From assembly GCF_000003605.2 (NCBI RefSeq), contig NW_003141812.1:139357-174057 (forward strand): DNA of 34,701 bases, in the 5' to 3' direction. Below, piece by piece: positions 23,301-32,300 of the stretch; the stretch's first letter is position 1, and each line of letters opens with the position of its first letter. Made by a program: the position numbers and the translations under genes. This stretch comes from Saccoglossus kowalevskii (taxonomy: Eukaryota > Hemichordata > Enteropneusta > Harrimaniidae). Below the pieces are notes generated by a model, which was given only the letters and a program-made list of their open reading frames with translations, was not told the origin of the DNA and did not search any database.

Positions 23301-26300
23301 TTTTTTCAGTCCGTTTATAAAAATTCAAAATACTATTTTTTTTTTGTACGAAGATTATGTAGATACAATTGCAGGTTTGTTATGAAACCCTTTTTTTGAT
23401 GATGTGGTATCAGTGCTATGATGCGATATCTGTGTTATGCTGTATCGGTTTTATGATGCGGTATCTGTGTTATGCTGTATCGGTTTTATGATGCGGTATC
23501 TGTGTTATGCTGTATCGGTTTTATGATGTGGTATCAGTGCTATGATGCGGTATTGGTTTTATGATGCGGTATCTGTTGTGATGCGGTATCAGTTTTATGA
23601 TGCGATATTTGTGTTATGATGCTGTATCCTTATTATGATGCTGTATCCTTATTATGATGCTGTATCCTTATTATGATGCTGTGTGTTATGGTGTGACATT
23701 AGTTTTGCGATGCGGTATCTGTGTTATGCAGTATCAATGCTGTATTTTTGACATTGAAATTTCAAGATCCACCTGAGTCAATAGAACCATTGTATCTTGG
23801 TGTGTGGCCTGTTTTTGACCTCAAGGATGTTAAACACACTTTAATTTCAGTGCAAAAGTTATTAGACAAATGTTGGTGAGGTGCGTGCGGAACTCATCTT
23901 CGTTGTTCACGTAAATTATCCTCACTTTCCCCAATCATTGGCAAACTGAAAATCAAGTATTTCATAGTAAGTAAACATAGCTATTGTATGTACATGTACA
24001 GTAGTCTGGTTTGATATGAGTGCTATACGCAAACACCAACCTCTTACTGTGTGTAACAGACAAGCAATGCCACTTGACCTACGAATCCTACTGATGATAA
24101 ATTCAGGCCCTTAACATGCATGCTTGACCCCTAAAGGTCACACATCCTGGTATTGCTCTTAAACATTGTGTTATCATAGTCTTGTATTCACGCTTCCAGG
24201 TTTCCTCAAATATCTCTCAAGCATTCTGGAGCTTTCTTGCCAGACAAATTTATTTAGGGTTGAGATGTTAAGAATAATTGACATCACATTTGAACACTTT
24301 TTCTTTACATGATCAGAATCAGATGGTGGTATAATAGAAATCTGTCACTGAATGCAAATGTTCAGAAGGCTCAAAATGCTTTTTGTTGCATTCTGTGCTG
24401 TTGTCTCATTAAATTATTAACTTCAGAGGGGAAAAAGATGTATTATAAGGTTAGCACAAGAATACTTAAAAGTATACACTCAGGCAGTACGGGGTCGCGT
24501 CTATGCATATACTTCATGCATATACTTTGCAGTATTCCTGTGTGTGTTTGTGACAACTTCACTAATCTGCCGAGTAGCAGTATACACTCAAGCAGTACGT
24601 GATTGCATCTATCACTATGATCACCGTACTACCTTTATGCATATACTTTGCAGTATTCCTGTGTGTGTTTTCATGACAACTTCACTAATCTGCCAAGTGG
24701 CATTGCACCAAATACTGGTATGCAAACACTGTGCAGCGTCATACTTTTTAGACCATGACTCCTCTGATTGTTTGGCTATATGTTGATGACTTTTGACCTT
24801 TGACAGAAAACGTCCTTGATGTGGGCACATTGTTGTGGTGTTAAGATGCTTTTTAAAATTTTGCATTAATTAATTAACTCTTATTCAACTTATGTTATTT
24901 TACAGTAATTAACGTACTGTAAACAATTTAATTTTTGCTCCTAGAAATTTTCATGATTGTAGAATTTCATGAATCTCTGAACACTTTTCACGGCTACAAA
25001 ATTTTACTGATTCATGAAATTTGTGAAAATTATGTTTATCGCAAAAGTGGTGTACAGTAGTTAATTTATGCTAGATAAGTACAGGTATGTATATTTCTAT
25101 TGGGCATAGCGAGTTGGACTGTGTTGCATTCTTCTTGTTGATGCTCGCATACCCTTTACAAATGTTACACTGATTTTGTGGTATTTTAATGTAACCGTGA
25201 TGGTTACGCACAGTCACAGTGTTGTTTTTGTTCGTTAATCCATATAATTAGCATATTTAATTTATGCTAATTAAGACAGGATTAACATTTCTATTGTTAC
25301 ATGTTACTTTATTATTGATTGTTTCTATGCTTACCACTCTGGTTGCATGCCACCGTTCGTGTTGGTCCACGCCTCGTACAGTAGCTTTCACTTCCTCGCC
25401 AAAACGTCTGTTTCAGTTCTTTCACAGTTTTACTATTTTTTTCTATTAAGGGGCTAACTTGACAATAGCAATACCATGTTAAATCTTAGACAACAACAGC
25501 ATTTTTATTTAAAATGTTGTCCTATAATCACTTGTTTTTAATCTCTAAATAATACACGTAAGTACTGTCCAATGTGATTTGCATGAAAGCCTAAAGATAG
25601 CATGTATAGGTCTCGGTAACCTACATATAGATTCAAACCATTTACTGTAAAATTACTGGGTTTAAATTTCACTGATTTAGCATTTCTGGCATATTCAGTG
25701 GGTTTTAAATTCACGGTTTTATCATTTAGATAATGTGTTCTATGCTCAATTTTACATATTCACTGGGTTTAGCACTTTTTCCAGTCAACGAAATAAGCAA
25801 AATTAAAACCCAGTGAATAATTAATCCTTTTACTGTAGTTCATCCAACATTATGCAGCATACACTTGCTTTAAGAACATTGAAAATAAAAACATACTAAA
25901 GATGCAGTATTACAAAACCTTTACATTTTTTAGCTCATCGTCCGTGTCAACTTTTTAGCTCCAATGCCGACTTTGTCGAGCGGAGCTCATCATATGAGTG
26001 ATTGTCTGTCGTCGTCCGTGTCTATGTTTTACTCGTTCGACTTCTTCTTGAAAACTACAAGCCTGAATGCTTTGTTACTTTGTGTATATGTTCCTTGGGT
26101 AGACCTTTCTCAGATTTGTTCATTTCGTGATGATATCTTCAATTTTCCAATTTGATGAATATTTTTGTAATTTTTGGTAAAAAGTTACATTTTTGTCTTG
26201 TTGAAAACTGCAAGTTCGATTGCTTTGATATACGACAGGTGGACCTTCCTCAGATTTGTTCATTTTGTGAAAATCTTCAATTCTCTAATTTTGAATATTT

Positions 26301-29300
26301 TCATTTTTGTTAAAAAGTGATACCATATTTGTTTCTTCTTGTTGAAAACAGGAAGTTCAATTGCTTTGATACTATACATGTAGGTACAGATAGACCTCGT
26401 ACAGATTTGTTCATTTTCTAATGATATCTTTAATTCTTCACTTTCCCAACATACTTTAAAATATACAGCCGTAAAACATTGGAATTCTCTACCTGAGCCA
26501 ATCAAACAAATTACTAATAGAATAACTTTCAAAAGTTCCCTAAAACAACATATACTGAACAACGTACTTTAATATTTAAATACTAGCTTTATCATATGTA
26601 TGATACAAATATTATTTGCAGCTAAACTTTATTTGTACTTGCCCATGATTGTTCCACTAATAATATGATGTGCAGAGTAGCGCATAAACAGCTCCATTTT
26701 TTTTTCTTTCTTTTTTTCTCTCATTTTGTTTTTATTATTATTATTTTACTTATTTATTTCTGGAGATTTTGTTTTTTGTTTGTATGTGTATATATGTGTG
26801 TGTGTGCACGTATATATACATATATATATATATATAGCCTGCATAGAAATGTATATTGGTTAGGATTGGGCCACAGACTAGATTAGTTCGGATGAACTAC
26901 CTCTGTGGTCCACACCAAGAAATTATTATTATTATTGTTATTATAAGATTACTAGAATTGTTATTATTATTGGTGAAATAAATCATCATCATCATAAATC
27001 ATCATAAATGTGCATGGCTAACACTAAGACCATCTCAGCCAAGAGGCTGCTTGTTTTTTAAAATTACATAAGTGTTATTTAGTGGGTTAGCAATGAAGTT
27101 TTTTACTTTTAACTTTTACTCAACTGATAAGTTATATCAGAGCATAACACAAACTATTCATTAGATATTTCCTACTTTGTATGATCTGTGTAGAAAACCT
27201 CTCACTGATTGCTGTAAGCATCACACGGACTTTGCATTTTGTACAGTACGGCGGGAGTATTGACCGACGCACAGCGTATGAGTGTATACTTTGCGGTATC
27301 CTCGTAATAACCTTATTATTATACATCTTTTCCTCCCAATGAGTCATCATTGGAATGCCAAAACCCCAAAAGTTTAGAACAGAATCAGCAAAGTTCTTTG
27401 TGTGGGATCCGGTCAAACCCCGGCGGCAGCCATCTTTGTTTTTATTATTAGATGAAGCTTACGCGCGTAATCATTCCATATTTGGAATTCGCATTTCCTA
27501 ATATGGTAGGATGAAGATACTCTGTAAAATAGCGCAAAATTACGGCACGCTGTAACTTATGGTGTTACGGCGACAGATGTATAATAATGAATATTATGGT
27601 CAGTTATTAGACATCATTTCCTTGGTTCTGTCAAGTGTAGGCTAGCTCCAGTGCTCAAATATATCTGGATTTTTCGTTTTTCATAGTAATCATAAAGAAC
27701 AGTGGACAGCAGGGATTGTGTTACCATTTTCAAGAAAATGTACTGGAGCTTGCGATATATATTCGGCATGGGACCCTTTTTTCGACTTAGGTGGGGGGAT
27801 GCCTCTCTAATATTGGGGGTTCAGAATACAGTATATGTGGTTAACATAATCCACGACGGGAGGTGTTCCACAGATACTACCAAATGAGAATGCACTGTTA
27901 ATCTTTGTAGTCACCTTCTTCACAGCTATCCTACAGTTGGAATGTACTTCACCTTAGAAATCATCCGTGAAATGTCTAAACACCATCTCAATTGCCAGGA
28001 ATGTTGTTATTTGGTGTTTTATTGTCTTCTGAGTTATCCCAACATTGTTATCTGTGTAACTGGGGAGAGGGTTCTTGTTTCCTGTTAAACACACAATCAA
28101 AAACCCGAACTGGGCCAAATACCGCAGACACAATACACATTTACGAGAAATATGCAATCACTTTGCTAAGTAAATCTTGTATGAAGAGGATCGTATTCGG
28201 GGCAGAAATGTTGTTTACATGGAGGGAACCAGATCATCAACATGTCTGAGTTGTTTTTAGTTCCTGTATGTTGATCTTAAAGCATTGGGCTTATGTCATG
28301 TCTAAATCTGTTTGTCTGTCTGTCTGTTCGGAAATCTTGTTTTTCTGAATTCCAAAGTTTAATTGTTTTCAGCAAAACTGATCTAACTTATTAAATGACT
28401 GTCTTGTCATGCTTGATTGATTGTCTTGATAATTGTAGTCACTCAATTTTGTTTAATGTGTTGATTTTAAAATATATCTTTTTTATGCTGCTTACAAAAT
28501 CAAGATTAGAAATATATGGTCATGGAACTACTTTTCAAACAAACCGCGGGTCAAAATGTATGAAAATTCTTGAGCCATTTACCATAAGTTTTTATTGTAA
28601 AAAAATATTGTCACATCATATCTCAAAATTGTGTTTGGTTACTTAGGCTGAAACATGGTGCATAGCTTTAGGAAAATCCTTTGAAAGTCTTTGAGTTGTC
28701 TTTAAATTACAGGAAAAATCAAAAAATCTTTGAAAAGTCTTTAAATTTCTTTATAGTTATTAACTCATTTTAGAAAAGCCAGTTTTCTCAAGGGACCTAC
28801 TATATCCTCAGAACTTTGATGAGCTTTGAATTAAGGGTCAAAATTGCAAGTTTGGGAAAAGTCTTGGAAATCATTTGGCTCTTCTTGCTATGGACCCTGT
28901 GAAAAAATCAGATTTAGTTTTAGACTGGTACTCATGGTTGTCACAAATTGTTAGCAGTGCTTTAACATAGATTTTAATGAAAATATGCATTTTTAAAATA
29001 AAATAAAATAACATCACTCCATTCTCCGGCTGGACTTTGCAATGATGGTTTGACTTCTCTGGGGAGAAGACAACTAGATATGTTGTTTGCTGCATACATG
29101 GTCTTACATTGTATTCTCTTTAACAATATGTTGTATGTTTGTTTAAGTGTAGTATAAAAACTTCTAAAGTGAACCCTGGAGAGTGAGTCATCAGGAGATA
29201 TAATTACAAGCAATGATTACATATTTTTCTCTACATTCACAGGCTATAGTTTGTATTGCTTTGGAGTTCTTTTGATATTCAGAGCATTATGTATATGTCT

Positions 29301-32300
29301 GTGGAGACGTACCGGCTCCAGGCACACTTCACGTTTTGTTTGATTTGTGTCCTAAAATAGGCGCTTATTAATACAAGTTCATATCATTATATAAATAACG
29401 ATACTGTCACGGTCGCGATAACTGCTGTACAGCCCTTGTGTTTAAAATATATATATATATATTTATTGCTGATGTTATTGTGTTTTTTTTCTCCCCAGCT
29501 ATCCCCATCTGAGGAAATCCAGTCTCCAACATCCCCGCAATCAACAGAGGTTGTTTTACAAAGGGCCGATGTGAATAATGTTGATTCCTACATGGATACG
29601 GCGGTGACGACAATACCACCGTCGTCAACCAATCAACAGATAGTATCCATGGAGGATGATGAGTTTGAATCTGATAATGAGCAAGTAAGTTGATATCTCT
29701 AGAGGGCGTCCTTCACACTATAGAGGGCTCCCTTTTTGTTTTGACACATGTAATACTACAATAAAATCTGTAATTCAGTATTCAGGGTAGAGTGAATGTC
29801 CTTAACTTGGGTCTAAATTAAAAAAGTTTCAAAAAAACAAAAACAAGAATGCATTTCTTAGCAGTAAATGATCAAAAATAATGTAATCCGGTTTCACTGT
29901 TTCACAAGGGAATATAAAACTTACTTGTTTTCAAGGTATTGCAAATGTTGATTATTACTCAGTTGTAATTATAATAATGTACAAAAAATCAATTCAACTG
30001 TTTGTTATGAAATGCAAGTAAAATTCAACTTAGTTTCATCGTAATTTATTCATCATCGAAAGCGAATGTTTTCTGTCACATGCAAACACTTGGAATGAAA
30101 TATGATATCCGTCATTTTAGTTGGCCAGAAAGTGTTATTTGACCAATATTTAACCTGAATGCTGGGTGCTGCCACCATGTTCAAAACTTATTTGAATATG
30201 TTAATGGCGTTCAGCGACCTCATTGAATGGCAAACACAACACAGAATTAACTAACAATTGTAGTAGGATCTTTTGGCGTTAATTTTCACAATAAAACGGC
30301 ATGATTTTTTTACACTTGAGGAAATTAGTAATTTTTGAAAGATTAATTAAGCAGTGAAAAAACATTTAGTGCTCTATAGTGATAACAGCTGTTTGTCGGA
30401 TAAGAGCTTACCTATTCATGTTAGTCACAATGAATATTCTCGAATAGGTGTCAATGAATACGAAAAACCTTAAATGGACTCTAATTTATGCATCAGAAAT
30501 AATTAAAGTCTTTGAAAAAAACGCCTAATTTATTATATAATAATATATTGTATATGTTGCAGCCAATCATGTGTGACTATTTGTCGTTGATGTATTAATA
30601 TTTGACAACTGTTTTATTAATGTTTTATATATTTACAAACAAAAGATTTCCAGATTAATGTCAATTTTGTATCAGGTTTCAACGTTGACAAGCCGCCATT
30701 GATGAACAGTTACTTAGTTTCACTTGACATACTCGCTCAACAACAACAACAACAACAAAAAACAATTTTTGTTTCACTTTTATTTTACAGTGCCCCTTTC
30801 TTAAAACTTGTGGGGACCTTCTTGTCCCTACTTTGGTAATCCCTGGTGAGAACGCTGTAAGTTATGTTGGTGCGGCCTCAAGAAACTAAATTAAAAAATC
30901 GGTGTTCCCTTAACTCTTTCGCAGTACATTTATTTACTTTTGTTAAAATTTTGAACCGTTACAGAAAATCTGTTATCAAAACAACTTTAAATTTTTCATG
31001 TAAAAAAAACCCCAAAAACCAACTACTTTTTTGGTGGAAGATTAGAAAATTGGGTGGCTGCGAAAGGGTTAAGTGCGCATGTTCAGCAGTTTGTATTGCA
31101 GCATTTGTTGATAACCGCTTTACTGAAACCTCTGGACTGTTTAACCGTTATTGCGTACTTTGTATGTATGTAGGTAGTGAAATGATCAGAAATTGTTACA
31201 GTGTTTCAATGTTTTGCTAATTAAAATGATATGCAGGTGGGCCGTTATTCTTTCTGGAAGGATGTCTATGCTAGAATTGTGTAACAAAATTTGCCAAGAT
31301 TATTCATTGGTGCTGAAAAAACAAATCAGTATTTAAGTCACTCAGAGCTGAAAGGACTCTGGCTATGATTATTTATCCTTCAGCAGAAATAATGGTCTTT
31401 GCTTAAGCAAGAGAATAACCTGGTATTGATCATTTACCCCAGATTTTGATTTTCTTGCATGTAAAATGGGTACGAATTTGCTGCCCTCAGAACTGAAATC
31501 GCACGTATCTAGTTGTTGGTTTTTAGATACTAGCTTCTAGATTTTAAAGGGTGGAGGTCGTCATGCATTGCGTGTTCGAATTTCATGTAAACAAACCATT
31601 TATTTTACATGCGTTGTTTGTTGCTATGAGTCCCATATTGAACATGACGTGGAATGGCGACCATCGTCCTTTAAGCTATCAACCTGTGCAAATTGTTCAA
31701 TTTTGCACAGGTTGCATTAACATCACTCGCAATTATAGCTAACTGGTTCTGTGGACGCATCTCAACGTTTTTGTTGCGTGATTTCAATTTTTATTGCACA
31801 CTTAGCATGGTGTTTTCTTGGAGAATTCCTTCATTAAAATAGACAGATATGACTTTGAAAAAAAAAAAAATGCTGAACTGCTAGATGGCAGATTGAAAAA
31901 AAATACATTTCTAAACTATAAAAGTATCGAAAAAATCTCTCTCTCCTGCTAGTGCAGGTGCAAAACTTGATCTATGATTTACTTTTTGTTACAGGTTATA
32001 GACCACGGTCCTTTCATAAGTCTAGATAAGTTGGAGAAGAAGCCTGCACATATTGCTGTGCTTTTGCATTATCTTATATCCAACAGTGATCCTTCAAGCA
32101 TGGTAAGTAAAAACAAAAGTATTCATAATGTGGCCACTAGGTGGCGCTCATCCAAATATCTCAGGATATTATTCAAGGACTGGGTGGGAAAGAATGTATG
32201 GTGGAATAGTTTGTTGTTTATTGTGAATATTTATTAGTAAACTTATTCTTGGGTATACTGATTATTTATTTTGCATCTGAACATCCCAGTGCAAAATCAA

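Larger units (their letters stand above)
17511..29498 (+). other. Intron 8, about 12 kb
   Basis: This is the largest intron and mostly repeat debris, detailed in separate entries. Stretches where I see nothing identifiable: 19880-20320, 22810-23390, 23745-24410, 25065-25640, 27430-28300 and 28340-29430. No exon continuing the phase-0 chain was recognised, but a short alternative exon cannot be excluded. Confidence 0.75.

Noticed and set aside
24787-24805. Second nuclear-receptor DR1 (TGACTTTTGACCTTTGACA)
   Set aside because: Only imperfect half-sites, in repeat-rich sequence; too weak to list as a feature.
26665-26886. Open frame rich in Phe/Tyr and Ile
   Set aside because: It is produced by T-rich and (TG)n(TA)n simple sequence in the LINE 3' region.
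30864-31220. 118-codon open frame in intron 9
   Set aside because: No domain, no signal, odd composition and no splice context; such a length can occur by chance in 34 kb over six frames.
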